DNA from: Allacma fusca
Lineage: Eukaryota; Arthropoda; Collembola; Symphypleona; Sminthuridae
Length of the DNA stretch: 64,000 nt
Assembly (NCBI GenBank): GCA_947179485.1
Contig: OX359250.1
Location: 33,180,654 to 33,244,653 of the forward strand
Reading direction: 5' to 3'
The notes beneath the pieces were generated by a model, which worked only from the letters and a program-made list of their open reading frames with translations, was not told the origin of the DNA and ran no database searches. A program made the translations under genes and the position numbers. Of this stretch, positions 49,973-63,500 are shown piece by piece. How positions within the stretch are numbered: the stretch's first letter is position 1; the number at the start of each line of letters is the position of its first letter.

Positions 49973-50156
49973 CATGCGGTTTCTTGGTCTGATAAAAGAT
50001 GCGATAGCCAAATCCCTTATGAATTTGAACCTCTCCGAGAAAAAAAAACTTGTGGAGGCCGGATGCCCTGCAAAAAAAACCGCATTATTCCTTTGCTCTT
50101 TTGGACTCCAATCTTCCATCCTCACACATGCCTACAATAGCAGCTCATGCTGCTGA
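49973..50156 (+). CDS. candidate terminal exon with two competing frames
   Basis: GATTGATTTGGTGTTGCAG is a good acceptor. Entered after one base the frame starts at an ATG and runs MRFLGLIKDAIAKSLMNLNL through EKKKLVEAGCPAKK to NSSSCC and a TGA. Entered in phase 0 it reads HAVSWSDKRCDSQIPYEFE and ends at 50140. Two A8/A7 runs inside would make it prone to frame slippage. No family recognised. Confidence 0.2.
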
Positions 50157-50545
50157 GCTGTCGTAATAGCTCTCTGGGAAAATAGTTCCCTAAGTTCACT
50201 ATGTGTAGATACTGGGATGGGGAGGGGGAAAATCTATTGAATCCTGAGACTCCTGTTTTTGAGTGTATTGCAAACACATTCAAGAGAAGAGAAAGGGCAG
50301 GCTCAGAGTATTTAAATGAGAGGAGCAATCGCTCCCCCTGTTTATATTTGAAAGTTTACTACGCAGACAACAGAGAAATAACAATGGGTGATTTCAAGGG
50401 ATAAGCTTTCACTTGGGCTGGGTGTCAACAGCCTTGTCGTCAAATATTATCCCATATATTTTTCCTCCCTCAACTTGTGCCACTTTAAAGCTCTCTTCTT
50501 TCACTAGTTTCTCCACTTTCTCCGGATTTTTGTCCTCCTGCCCTC

Positions 50546-50579
<34 letters not shown>
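50546..50579. repeat. (CA)n microsatellite
   Basis: CA tract of about 17 copies with one G interruption. Confidence 0.95.
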
Positions 50580-50784
50580 ATGCTCTCTCCGCCTTTACAG
50601 ATTACTCACGCATAGGGCATCTCCCTTTAGAGACCCAGAAGTTCTTATCAAGTTAATAATCTAATACACAAATTAGTAGGGCCTGACATCTTCATTGACT
50701 TCTTTTCTCCTTTGCTTAAAGGTAACACAAGATTTCCATTAGACTTACCATGTCAGCCATCGGAGGAGTCAATAAAGGGAGAAA

Positions 50785-50795
50785 GAGAGAGAGAG
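50785..50795. repeat. short (GA)n tract
   Basis: 5.5 GA copies. Confidence 0.8.
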
Positions 50796-51883
50796 TTCCT
50801 TTTAATGCAAAGCTTCTATATCTATAGGAGTTTATGCAGTCATGACTTCTCTACAGCTGGGTGAAAGCTCCTATATGTAGGGGCGGAGGTTCCTTCGGGA
50901 GTCATGTATATGTATGTAATTACTTGTAAGGTAATAAGATCTAAGCTATTGCTGGAAATTACGCCAGTGGTACAATGCCAGGCCGGAACATCTGGAACCA
51001 TACGCACATAAAGGCTCATGTGACATTTGCTCGATCCACTCATCCGTTTCAACAGCTTTACGAGAAGTGGAATCAAACATGTGATTTAATGATCATTGTC
51101 CTGAGTTGAGTGAGATTATTGAACAAACCTCCTATGGTCAGGGATAGTCCAAGCCCTGGCATGGGCCTAGCCTTGACTGATAATAAAAGTCAATTTAATA
51201 TACGAGTTTATATACCACTCACCATTTGACGTTCTGCCCAAGTTTGGGGTTAGCTTTCTCCCATACCAACTTATAGGGGAAAGGTGTGATACACACTTAC
51301 GGTGAAAGCATTACATGTAATTATCCATATATAGGAGGCCTGAGATGCACATTGAGTGTGTTGATGCCAGACCGTACGTAAGAGGTACATATATGGGTCT
51401 TTGGATTAAAGACCGAGGTTATGCTTGGTTTGTTCCTAGTTGAGACCCAAGCCCAAGAAATGCAGGGAAAAGAAATCTGTTCCAGTCAGAGATTAAAGAG
51501 AGAGTAAATCTTGTCCTAACGGAACTTGTTGCTACGCCCGATAGATTATTTCTATCTCAGTCATTGTTATAAGTGAACTGATAACTACCAGTTTCCTATA
51601 TAAATTTGCTGGGAGGGATAAAAAAAAACCTCGGAGTCGGATCAAAAAACAATATTAAAGAATCAGGAGCGCTTTCACCTTCCATAAATAATCTGGTAAT
51701 TAATGCTTCCTCTAATAGTTCAAAAAGCCACTATTTCAAAGGGGAAAGAGAAAGCAGGGACAGGCAGCATCAATTCCCAGACTTTGGCTAAGCTTCTCTC
51801 AACAGGGTACCTTGGAAACCCTCGCACGTGTATTACTCCTCGAGAAGAGAAAAAAAAACCTTTCCCTTTTTTGTCACTTTCAG

Positions 51884-51901
51884 GGAGAGAGAGAGAGAGA
51901 G
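51884..51901. repeat. (GA)n microsatellite
   Basis: 9 GA copies. Confidence 0.93.
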
Positions 51902-54083
51902 GGGTTTAAAACCCTTCTATTCATCCAGAAGTAACTTCTAATTAAACCAAATTAGCAATTTAACACTATTTAAGATCTATATAAGTCCATCCATTTTTCA
52001 CCCGGTTTTATTAGCTCAGCCGCCTTTCATTATCAGCCCTCTAATTACTTTCAATTCAAATGCCAGTCTATTCAAAAAAATCCCGTAGTTGCTAAAAAAT
52101 GGGGCCCTAAAAAGTTCTCGAATTTTTTGGTAGCCTTAAAAAGTTCCTGAAAGGAGCACCTGCTTCCAGGCTTTTTTTAATGGGAAAACTTCACAAGTGT
52201 TCCACTAATTAAGTGTGAGAATCCATTCCAAATTTCCCTAAAAAAAAAACCAGGTAAAACTTGAGGATTAAATTTGATCATTTCGTTCCAACTTTACATA
52301 CTGACTCAATATTGAGCAACTCCTTCAATCATCCAGGGAGAGCAGTCAATTTTAAGGGACTTGGCCAGCCCACCACCAACTGGCTATTTTTGGTGAGGAA
52401 TTACAAGATCTCACATCTCACATGCGAGAGGAAAGAGAATTCTTGAAAGTAATCAGGCTGCCTTGCATTCATTATGCATTTACCGGAGCTTCTCCTCAAG
52501 TTGCACACTCTCCCTCTCAAATTACATCCCAGATACATCACCAGGCAGGATCGATAAAACTCCTTGGGTTTCCTCCCCCGTACGCAACTTGGGAAATAAC
52601 AAATAATTTATGATGGTCTACAGGTAATTTCCAAAGTAAATAGTCACTAATAAACAAAAAATGCCTTGTGACGCATTGTGGACTCGTGTAATGATGACCA
52701 AGCATCCATCATAGGAAATTGAGGTAAGTCAAAGCAGAAACTCGAGGAATTTATCAAAGTCAGCTTCAAGATAATTTATAACCCAAAACAGTTTGCCTTG
52801 CTCAAATCTTTAAGGAGGCGGAGTTGGAGTCCGCAGACTAGTGTTTATCAATGATTACTTACATATCCCATATTACAATGTACCTATACATACGTAGATA
52901 CATATGATGTATATCCGGACGAATGAGAATAGTAATTTTATATCTACAGCCCAACCTTCTGGATTACTTTCCACCTTAGGCTCGTAACAAAGTATGTATA
53001 CATTCATCGACACCCTGCCACATTCTATAGCCTAGTATTTACACATCTATACCTATAGGAACAGAAAGTATCATGATAAATAGCACTCTCATTTATTTGT
53101 ACATATGCACGCACAAGTGCATCTATATGTACCTCCAAGCTTTCCCTGCTTAAGGGTAAGAAACAGAGGAGAGCATCTCCAAAATTCTGAAACTCAAAAT
53201 TGAGTACACTCCATTCCACAGTTTTGAGCGGGAAAGAAAAGTTGTTAAGAGGCAAATGGAAGGATTGGTGAAGTACTGTATTTATAATGCTTTTGGTTAG
53301 TAATAGCTTCCCAAACTTTTAATTATACTTACAATGAAGGGGGGGGGGTATGAGAGTTACAAGGCATAACAGAATCTCACGATGCGTTGTGTTCATTAAA
53401 TATGCCCATCAGGAAATTCGTAGGAAATTGATTAATATGTACATGACTACGTGGAGATTAGACAGGAGAAAGTGTTAAATGCAGCTATAAATATTAGGTG
53501 AATGGAGTAAAAGCGTGTCTATATATTATTAAGATGAGACTCACTCCGGCACGGCACAAAAGAGATAACAAGTGTGATCAAAGCCTCCGTCCCTGTCCTC
53601 ACTGAAGATCACCCCGATGATGTGTCACCTGCTGCACTTAATGCAAAGGCTCTCCTTAACTTGTACTATTATTAAATTGCTGGTGCACTCAATTCCCTAT
53701 ATTTATGAAGTGCTGCTGCTGCTTCTGTTCAGAACTGGGACGCTGGAAGGAGCGAGCAAAATCATTATCTTTTCTTCCCATGACCACATCATTTAATTTC
53801 CTCGTCCCGTAAATTGCTACACCTTAATACTGTGAGGGTATGGTCTGTGCATATTTGATCAGGCTAATTTGGGGGGACGGAACAACTCCATATAGTACGC
53901 ACTATAAATTCCTATGTGGTTTATTCGCGAGTATAAATTCCTGTCCCCAGCACCACTCATTGATCACAGTGTAATAAACAAACAGGTCTGACAAAAGTCA
54001 TTGTTGGGTCTCTCCTGGAGTCCTGATTGGACGATTAAGATGATATATGGATATTTCGAAGGCAGTCAAGATTAGGATGACAA

Positions 54084-54326
54084 ATGAAAGGAACTGCTCT
54101 GGGAGAAGGGCTGAGGGAGATATCAAGCACGGACGTATTTACAGATGAGACATATGTTAATAACTACCCACAATCATTACTGGGATTCTGTGTGAAATTT
54201 TACCGTACATTTTGTTTTAAGGAAATAAATTACCCAGGGGTGAGGACTGACGTTGGTTCTGAAGAATTTAAAATTTTAAAGAATAGGACAAATTTAAGGA
54301 TCACATATCTACCTTTACTTCCATAA
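54084..54326 (+). CDS. possible small ATG-initiated frame
   Basis: 80 codons from ATG, with balanced composition (starts MKGTALGEGLREISSTDVF, ends LRITYLPLLP). No signal peptide, splice sites or polyA signal support it. The length is unremarkable for this base composition. Confidence 0.12.
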   Translation: MKGTALGEGLREISSTDVFTDETYVNNYPQSLLGFCVKFYRTFCFKEINYPGVRTDVGSEEFKILKNRTNLRITYLPLLP

Positions 54327-55667
54327 AATATTTATTTATACTTGAATCCTTCGAGGGAACCACCTGGTGTGAAACGTCCTTACTAGGGTAATAAAATTAA
54401 TTTATGAAATGTAGCTGGAAAATCCCCCTGGGCAGAGTTAGTCACGGCGCTGTGTGAACGTTACATAACTGAATGCAACTAGACTTGTATCCAGGCTCAC
54501 TTTTCATTAGTGTCGTCAACAATAACTGTCAATTATGGCTGGGTCTAAGCCTCGACATAATCACATTTACTTCAGGACTCAATTTACACATTTCCACGAA
54601 TACTGTGTAGTCCAGCAAAAATCTGTTTGGTATGACTCAATCAATGCCGCCCCAATTTAGGTCTCCATGTACATAGATACTGTACGCAGCTTAACAGAGT
54701 TTCAAAATATACAGGATGCTGTAATGATGTGTAGTTTTATGTCCTTCCGAAAATTGCATATGTGTACATAATTATTGTTGATGTATCTATTTAAAATTTT
54801 GAATCAAATCGAGGATAAAGTGTAATGTTAGAGACCGCTGATTTTTCTCGGTTTTTCAATCGAGCATCAACTATGTGTTCTTTCAATCACAAATGTGTTC
54901 AAGGGCCTGTAAGTCTCACAATAATAAATATACTTTCTCGTAAGAGCTACGTGGTAAGGTAAATATGAAAATTTTTTATTCTTCTGTCCTTGCTTCCGTT
55001 GCACATACTTTTAATTTTCTTAGCGTGTAAGAAAGTTACCCTCCATGAAGGTTTTTCTTCCTTGACAGATTACCTAGAATTAGAATAGAGACCCAAGGAG
55101 CATTCCCTTTGAATTCTTCTTTCTCCCTGTTTATCCCCTGATTTAATTTCAAGCTGGGATTCGGTAATTATTGTTAATTGATGATTTACTTGGGACAGCA
55201 TGAGCTGACTGGATATGTTGTGTGGTTTAATTGGATGGAATTTTAGAACCAGTCTATTTACATGGGTAGTAATGAGGCATGATGGGTATCCATTTTGTTA
55301 TAGAATACTTTTGACGTGTAAAATTACATCATGTAAAGAATCTTTATGACGAACGAAGAAGACTTAAAAAGTAAAATATCAATAACTAGGATTCTGCTTG
55401 ACGGAGGATAATATGATTGGGAATGTAAGTAGCTGTTTGTGATTATGTTTCTGTTTTCGATACACCTGCTGGGCCGTAATCGCATTACCGTTTTGACGAT
55501 GTGCGCGTCTGAAAATATCATTTCTTTATTTATCCACTTTATGTGCAGTAAATTGTACGTTTGATTGAAATTGGTTTATGATGTTTTCAATCTCATTCTT
55601 ATTTACAATTGTCAGTACAGATATGGTAAAAATATTGATGGAACATTTAAAACAAGTACATCAAAAC

Positions 55668-55686
55668 TTGAGAAAACTTTTCTCAA
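55668..55686. repeat. perfect 9-bp near-palindrome
   Basis: TTGAGAAAA, one C, then TTTTCTCAA. Confidence 0.9.
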
Positions 55687-58600
55687 ATAAAGTATCTATT
55701 CAATTTTTCATGTAATAATTCTTGTGCGCATGGAATGTAATTTGAGGAGCTGCAGAGAAATATCCTTTTCTCTATATATTAATATAACTTTGAAGACTGC
55801 TCATACATGAAAATTCATGAAACTCTCTTGCACTTGTGTGCTATTTACCTTGCGAAGATCCCACCATTGAAAAGTTATTGGGAAAATTCTCTGCTGAGCA
55901 AAGATCGAAAGCATGAGAGCTCCTCGGGTATTCACAGCAATAGTAGGAGCAACTTCTGAAAAACTAATCGGCCTCAGACTATCCCCCGTTGAAAGAAGTA
56001 ATAAGACGGGAGTGGAAAAAGAGGAAGCCAAGACCTTCCTCATTCTCCACTTCTCTGTGGAAAACCTCTCGTGTTTAGTAATTTACGCTCATGTAGGAAA
56101 TCCGCTTTCCTTTGGGAAGCATCAGGTTATTTGTTACGTGGTATTCCATGTGCACAACTTGTTTCAAACTTGACAACCCACATGTATATTCGTCTTCAGT
56201 CATGCATGAACATATGTAAGCGTATGTCATGTATCTACATTTAATTATAACTTTCCAGCTGCAGGATGTCATAAAACAGTTTTCCATCCCCCTTAGCCAA
56301 TGGAGGGAACTACAGAAGAGAAAATTCAATTCCCGTATTGTTTTTGAAAATTTCCACCATAGTTTCTAAATTCTTCGTTCATTAACCATTTTGAGCTCTA
56401 TTCAATTTGAGCTTCGAATTTCATGCCTCAAGAAATTTGCTGGGAGAAAGTTGTCAGGAGAAAGTTTTATACAACGAGGACTTTTTCGAAGAAAACATTT
56501 TATTTTATTTTCCGACTTTCACCTGTCGTAAATCTAATCTTGACAATTGTGTGGCAAATTTTACCCGCTCTTCAATGAGTTATAATACAGATCCCTGCAT
56601 TGGTAATTATGGGCGGGGCAACCAAAAATGTTGAAAGAGATTAAGGATATGGAGCAGGAGGTAGAAACTTGCTGCATAAGGAAAACGGAGGCTCCTCAGT
56701 CAATATAAGTAATGGCCAAAATGAGATGCTATACAAGTTTTCTATTTTGATAAAATCTCCTCTCAAACCCTCTAAAACGTATTTCCATAGTCCGAGTCAA
56801 TATTTATGGCCACAGTTTAGTGTACTCGCGAACAGTGTCCAGCATCGTTGAAAATTGTAAACCATGAAATTTAAATTTGTGAAAGAAACTTTCCATCATG
56901 CTTCATGTTTTCCGCCACCATAACTGCAAATATTGACATAAGCTAAGGAAATAAACTTAAAAAAAATGGCAAACAAATTTACTACAAGTCAAACCAATTG
57001 AAGCATTTCCCGCCAGGTCGTGTCTTTCCCAGTAAATGAGGAACTTTTTTTCCCCTCCACCTCCAAAATTTTCAAAATTTTATTTCAAAACCTCTGGCCT
57101 TCTGGCAAGCCTCTGTAACATTTTACATTGCCTACTGGCAATGCACAGTCATTGCATCAGTCATTTCAAAATTTCCAGCAAACAAGTTTTAAAATAACGT
57201 TTATGGCAAGTGAAGTTGTCAAATGAAAAAGTCGAATTGTTTCTTTAAAAAATCCTTCACTTTCCTCAATCTTCGGATTTTGAAGTGGGAAATTAGGTCA
57301 ATGAGTATAATATTTAGAAAATTCCGGAGAGAATTTTCGAAAACCTGGAGGAATGGAGGATTCTATTTTGTTCTGGTTTAATGGCCTGTTGTAAGTAGGG
57401 GAAGAAGAATTCTTTGAGTCATCCTGTATGCATAATCTACATCATTTGAGTAAAATGTTTGCATGTGGGAGGTTTAGAGCTCCATGAATCTGACAATTAT
57501 ACATATCGAAGTACAGGAGTAAAATGTACACACTTAAATCGTGCGGGCATATGCACAGCTAATTACATCCCTGCACGTATCGACATATATATGAGCGTGT
57601 GTACAACGCTCGAGATGCATGAGAGGCAGAATGCCGAGAATGTTGTTTTGAGGAGGATATGAGCCGGATTGGCTCTCCTAGCCTCTAGCCCAGGTGTTAT
57701 GTAGAGTATTATTTGACACTTGGGCTGTTTGAGAGTGTTTAGGAAGCTTGAAAAGTCCCGTCTTCCATAAGAAAGCACAAGGGAATGCTCAATATTCAGC
57801 TGTCATAGAATTGATAAAATCTCACTGCGTTCATTCTACCGTTCCGTCTTTACACAAGAATCCCTTCTCCATCTTGTTCTCATATGCAGACAGAGGGGTA
57901 TTTGCCTAAGCTAAAAAATGCCTTGTAAAAAGTCAGTAGAATTCAATATTTAAGTTGAGCTCAAGACTTGATCGCCGTAGCTTACTACTCAACAAGACTT
58001 CAGGGATCGCCTTATTTGACTTAGCAAAGGCAAATATATACAGCTCAGCTTACTTCCCTTTCACGTCCATATAGATATGTATATCCACGGGAATTCCTAT
58101 TGTTGAAATATACCCCTTTTCTTGAGCGTGCTCTTTAAGCCACTGAAGATACTTCTATATCTGAGCAGGAGTTTAAGTCCCTGGGAAAATTCCGTCAATG
58201 GAAATCTTCAGGTGAACAAAACTGTTTTTTTTTTACCTATACAGAATATATCATATTGTGGACTTTTCTATCTCCCTCCTTCCTCTCCTCCACCTCTTCC
58301 ATCACTCCCTGGATACTGTATTTTTGTTATTCTTCCCCTCTCTCACATCTCTCTCCCGTCCCCAACTCTCCCCCACTAATACCGTACATAAACAGTGTCA
58401 TTTTTCCTCTCAAAGAACATCTTCACAGAAGCTATTGTGGGATTTTTGCATGAGAGTGACAGAGAGGCTCTGGATTCAAAAATTCTCAACTCTGGAGATT
58501 CTTTTAAAACAATGTTACAGTACGGGGTGCTCTCTTTATAAGAGCAGTCCTCAAAGAGGGCCTGACTGGAAATTAGTATTTATATGCTCAAATAAAGAAA

Positions 58601-59106
58601 GTAGAACTCTTGGAAGGGGGCTCGTATAAGGAGAGTCCACTGCACTCGCTCTAGGGACCAGTCTGTCCTACTGTAGTTGTCATTTTGTAAAAGGAAAGAG
58701 TGACTTCACATTACCGTGCCTAATGTATCAAAGCCAAGATAACAGGATGAAAGTAGAAAAAACCGTGGTTCATACTACAATCCTGCATATGTATAATGGC
58801 TTTTTTTTCTCTCCCCGGCACTATTATGTAATTATGCTGGGAATACATTGCTGTGAGAGCATCCTCCTGGACGGAGGGAGGTGCAGGAGTAGGTTGTAGA
58901 TATCTGACCTTCGTGACGCCCAAATGGCCAGATGATCTTCAGAACTGGCTCGGACACCCCCGTCTTTGTCCTATCTGGCTTTAAGCTGTCAATGAGATTT
59001 GGACTGGAGGAGGAAGGAGGGAAGTAATTTTGGGAAAAAGTGGGAAGTTAATGCGATGAGAAAATCTTGGGTGAGGAATAACAGAGGACATGCATTGAGT
59101 CACATT

Positions 59107-59108
<2 letters not shown>

Positions 59109-59139
<31 letters not shown>
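59109..59139. repeat. (CT)n microsatellite
   Basis: 15.5 CT copies, followed by more C/T-rich sequence. Confidence 0.95.
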
Positions 59140-59143
<4 letters not shown>

Positions 59144-59584
59144 CCTTCCTCTCACTCAGTCCCTCACTTGTCTCTTGCTGACACTCGGCAAGACATTGGG
59201 TTGTTTGAGTTAGGGAAAAACAAAAGGGAGAAAGTAGGAGCAAAGAGACATTACAATTCGTACACGTCTCACTTGATCCATTTCAGCCCTCCAATATAAA
59301 GTGGGATAAGCTGATGCTGAAGATGCAATTCGGGGCCTCCCATTGTGTGTGTACGTATATCTATATATGGAGTCTTGTTTTTAACAAAACGATATTTATT
59401 CTCTCTCCGATCGCATTCTCTCATTCTACCTCTCTTCGTCGATGCCTTACTACTTCCTCTTTCCTTCTGTTTGACTTGAGAGGGACGAGCGAGCGGACGG
59501 ACTGTGCAGGGAGAGAAGAATAGATAGGATAAAGCAGGATCAGATCAATACTCTTCCCCGTTCTCTCGTATGTCTCTCACCTCA

Positions 59585-59587
<3 letters not shown>

Positions 59588-59615
<28 letters not shown>
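59588..59615. repeat. (TC)n microsatellite
   Basis: 14 TC copies. Confidence 0.95.
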
Positions 59616-60572
59616 CTTCATGGAAGCCGACTCCGACGGTATACTGTAGGTGTGGTAGTCTTATTTTGGGGACTCCGAACTCTCTCGTGTATACCAGCTG
59701 TGGTATTTATGTTTTAGATGAGACTCCTGCCTGCACTTATAATATTGTATTTTCAAGTTGATGGGACTTGGGAGCGTACCAGCAACGAGGACATGTGAGA
59801 TTGAGAATAGTCACTCTATTCCGTGTGAAACTGCTTTTTTTGCAACAGAGTTCCCATTACTACGAAACCTCCCAGCCGCCTGGTAGTGTGCATTCATAGA
59901 GTAATGGAACTCTGCCCAGCACGTGCCTTTAAGATATGTCTGAGAAGGTTAAGAACTTTTTTTCCCTCCCCCCAAAGTCGATGTGAGAGTACATGCATAT
60001 AAATTGGTGTTTGCTCTCGCCTGGACGCAAAATCCATCCTTCTGCGTTCAGTCAACGAGTCCTCTCCTTCTCGTACATTACGGAGCTGCAGTTCCAAGAA
60101 TGTAGTTATCACCTTCCAAGTAAAATTTCTTGGTCAATTGAAAGCACTTCGGATGTTGGAGACAAGGCCATGGAGGCATGTAGGAGAAAAATGTCTGTTT
60201 AGATATAAGACCTATGTTTTTTTTACTACTGTTGTGTAGTTTCCCTGTAGAAAAACTATACTGTGTGGGGCTTTCTATATATAGATATAATCGAACGTAT
60301 GAGAAATGACAATTTATTATGTGATTCATCCCATGAATGTAAGCAGGAGGAAGAAATACTGGGGGAAGCCAGACAAAGTGCAGGGACGTAGATACATATG
60401 TACATACATGCGTAAATAAGAAATGGCAAATGCTTCACAGATGTAATCCGAACTCCTGTAGTCCCTTTCAATGATCACTCCAAGCTGCACTACAGCCGTC
60501 AAAAGGGCTTTCCTGCCTTCACTCATTTCATCTGCATTCAAATGATTCCTGTGCGTATGGAAATATGCAGAC

Positions 60573-60597
60573 CTCTCTCTCTCTCTCTCTCTCTCTC
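60573..60597. repeat. (CT)n microsatellite
   Basis: 12.5 CT copies. Confidence 0.95.
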
Positions 60598-60599
60598 AG

Positions 60600-63500
60600 A
60601 TTTTGTCAAAGCTCTGCTCAACTTTTACCTCCACATTCTCAGCTTTCCCCCTCATGTGGTTTACAAGTGTGAGCTCCTCGCTATGAATACTAAAACACTG
60701 GGAATCCAGGTAATATCAAATGGTAAACAAAAAATTTTCCTTTCGGAAACTCAATCCTTGCAAACAGAGCCCGTCAAAGTAGAAACGTGTGAGGGAACAT
60801 ATGGAGACAACTTTTCAAATCTGGAGTGTAAATATTAAATTCAGAGCGGACGTGAATTTGAGGGTTTTTTTTACAGATACGTTCCTCTAACCCATTTTTC
60901 TCTTATAGGCAGGCTTTGGAAGGTACACAAAAACAACAATATTTTCCATTCTCCCTCGACTCATTTGTTATGGGATTTGTGCCGGGATGTTACTCCCAGA
61001 AAAATTATGATTGAGAGTCGAGGATTTATTGGAGATCATTCACAAGACGGAGTACTGTGAAATAAGATAGTGCTGTTGGAGGAGGAAGGGGAGAATGATT
61101 ATTTCTACGAATTTCTTTTGTACACCTATATCTATTTCTAGGAATATCTATCTGTCCATGCTGGGTACACACACCATAGACAAATATTAAGGTATGGGGT
61201 GCAAATTGACTCAATACACCTATAGAAGCTGTTACGTTCGCAATTTGATTTTGACTTTCCCCCGACGAGCTGACTCCTGAATGTTAACTTTTAGGATTGT
61301 GGAAATTGGGAGGACAATTTGTGTTGTTATGAAAAATCACCTCAATTTTCTCACCCTTTGAATTTAACTGTGCGAGAGACGTGCGACTGTAAGTCGGAGG
61401 ATGTCGGTTTTATTGAGATATTATATCTAGACTTCAGAGGGAAGATTGTCGTTCGGAGAAATATTCCTCAAAATCTGTAACGTGGGAAAAGTCATGTAGG
61501 TATCCAGGCGGAATTTCTTCTGTGAAGCAAATTACGAGCTTCATAAAAAATCATTTGATTGGAAAAGGGAAGAAATGCTAGAGGAGAAAGGTACCCTTGG
61601 TTTGACAATATTCAATTTCCTTGCATAACATTAATAGGGGCGGAGGTAACAAAGGCTCTTTCGAGTACAATACAAAAATACTTGCTTTCTCAAGATCTCC
61701 TCATGCCCTTGAGAGTATTACACAAGTGTCTAAACTTGTATCAATAGATAGTACAAGCACAATTTTTTATTCCTATAGTCAGAGCATACAGACAGTCCTA
61801 TAAAAAATGCCTTCATCCGCTTAGCTCCTACTTTAAATGACTTTCTCCGCCGAGTACATGTGATTAGACGAGAGTAAAAGTGCACTCGAAATATCTCTGA
61901 TGAAGCAAAAAAAAAAAGTCCTCAGCTCCAAATATATCCGAGAACAAATTTGGAGAAAGTTGCATGACTCTGGATATTTCTGTTACAGACATTTTCTCAA
62001 TTGCTGTCGTAAATGGTGGTTATGTATTGACTCATTGAAAATACAAGGAGGTACTTTCGATGAAATATCCTCGTTAGATTTTACTCTTCATATTATTTGC
62101 CCAACCCATAAACCTACTTTCACTTCTTTCCCTTTCCTCCCTTCCAATCTAAAAAAAAAAGACTCAGGGAGTTTCCTTTTTATTCAAAACTCAATCCAGC
62201 TTGACAAATTATTCGTTTTAATGAATATTAACTCACTCAGTAAATATTTCCGGAAGAAGTAAAATTTTTATGGAACTGGAAAGTTGTAGCTCCTGCACTT
62301 CTTCACCTTGTTAGGAAAATAGTTAACTTTCTCCATGCACTCATCATGATTGCAAACATAGCGTACACAGATCCAAAAGGAATAATTTATACCATTTAGA
62401 GTTTGTTTTTGTGAAGATGCTTTTCAGATGAGTAGTGTTTAATTTGCAAGTTTCAGCGCTCTTTTGGGGACGAAACTATATGAATTGAAAATTATTTTTA
62501 GACTCAAGTTTTTCACCAGCAGTTTCCCTCGTATATTTTTTTTAAAAAGGAGCTCAGGAGATCCTCCAAGTCGGGCTTTCAATCGCAGCCCCACCATAGA
62601 TTTTCGAATGTATGTACAAAGCTTGATTTTATCTTGTTTTGCATAAAGGGAAAAAGTTTCTGCATAATATCATTATAGTCCTCACTAGCTCCAGCATACA
62701 TATCTCCAGAATACGTCAACTTTTCCCCCTTTCTACGCCGTGAGAACTTGACAGGGAAAATGCTTTGAGGGGAAATACTTTTGACAGGAAACCTCTGGAC
62801 TGTGTTACTATGTACGTTGAGTGTCATTACAATCCTTCCCATAGTCCACTTCCCGATACAATTTTTAAAAAACCTGGAGAAAATACAAACTTGGGAAAAC
62901 TTTATCCCATATCGGAACGAGGGGGGATAGGAATGCAAGGGATTTCACCCACTTCATGAATTTTACTGGATTTTTTTAACATGTCCATAGCCCCTCACAA
63001 CTTTCTGGGAGTACTGTAAATCCTCCACCAAAGCCATATCAGCCATTGTAACTTACCTTCTCTCAACAATTGGACAACGTTCCTTCGGATAATGTCACTT
63101 CTGTAACTCACTTTTTCCCAAAATGACAATCTCCTTTTCCCTGCTGCATCTGCATTCATGACCATCACTAGCACTGAAGGAGAGCAACTTGTATGGAACA
63201 TGGGAACAGGGGACATTGTCAGCAAAAGTAGGGAATGGTTGTGGGGAAATTAATGAAAAATTAATGAATTTCTAGTGAAAGTGGTGAGAGGCTTCAGTGA
63301 AAGTTTTAGAGTGTGTGTGTGGGTGAGAGGCTGGAGTTAAAGAGACTAATTTAATATTTCGGGCAATGCTCAGCAGCCAATTGCTAATTGTTTGTATATT
63401 CATGTGCATGTGTTGACATTGTTTAAGCATTCCAGATTTCATTAAAAATGCAATCTAATTTACTGACATAATGAAATGCCGAGCTCTGGGCAGACTCAAA

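Larger units (their letters stand above)
51000..59000. other. mostly non-coding stretch
   Basis: Long AT-rich sequence with few splice-like pairs. It holds a G10 run at 53339-53348, a GA tract at 51884 and a 19-bp hairpin at 55668. A pyrimidine-rich patch at 58260-58380 creates long but low-complexity frames (up to 123 codons). One ATG frame at 54084 is listed separately. Confidence 0.45.

Noticed and set aside
58258-58629. 123-codon plus frame
   Set aside because: Its first third is low-complexity pyrimidine-rich sequence translated as Ser/Leu/Pro; no other support.
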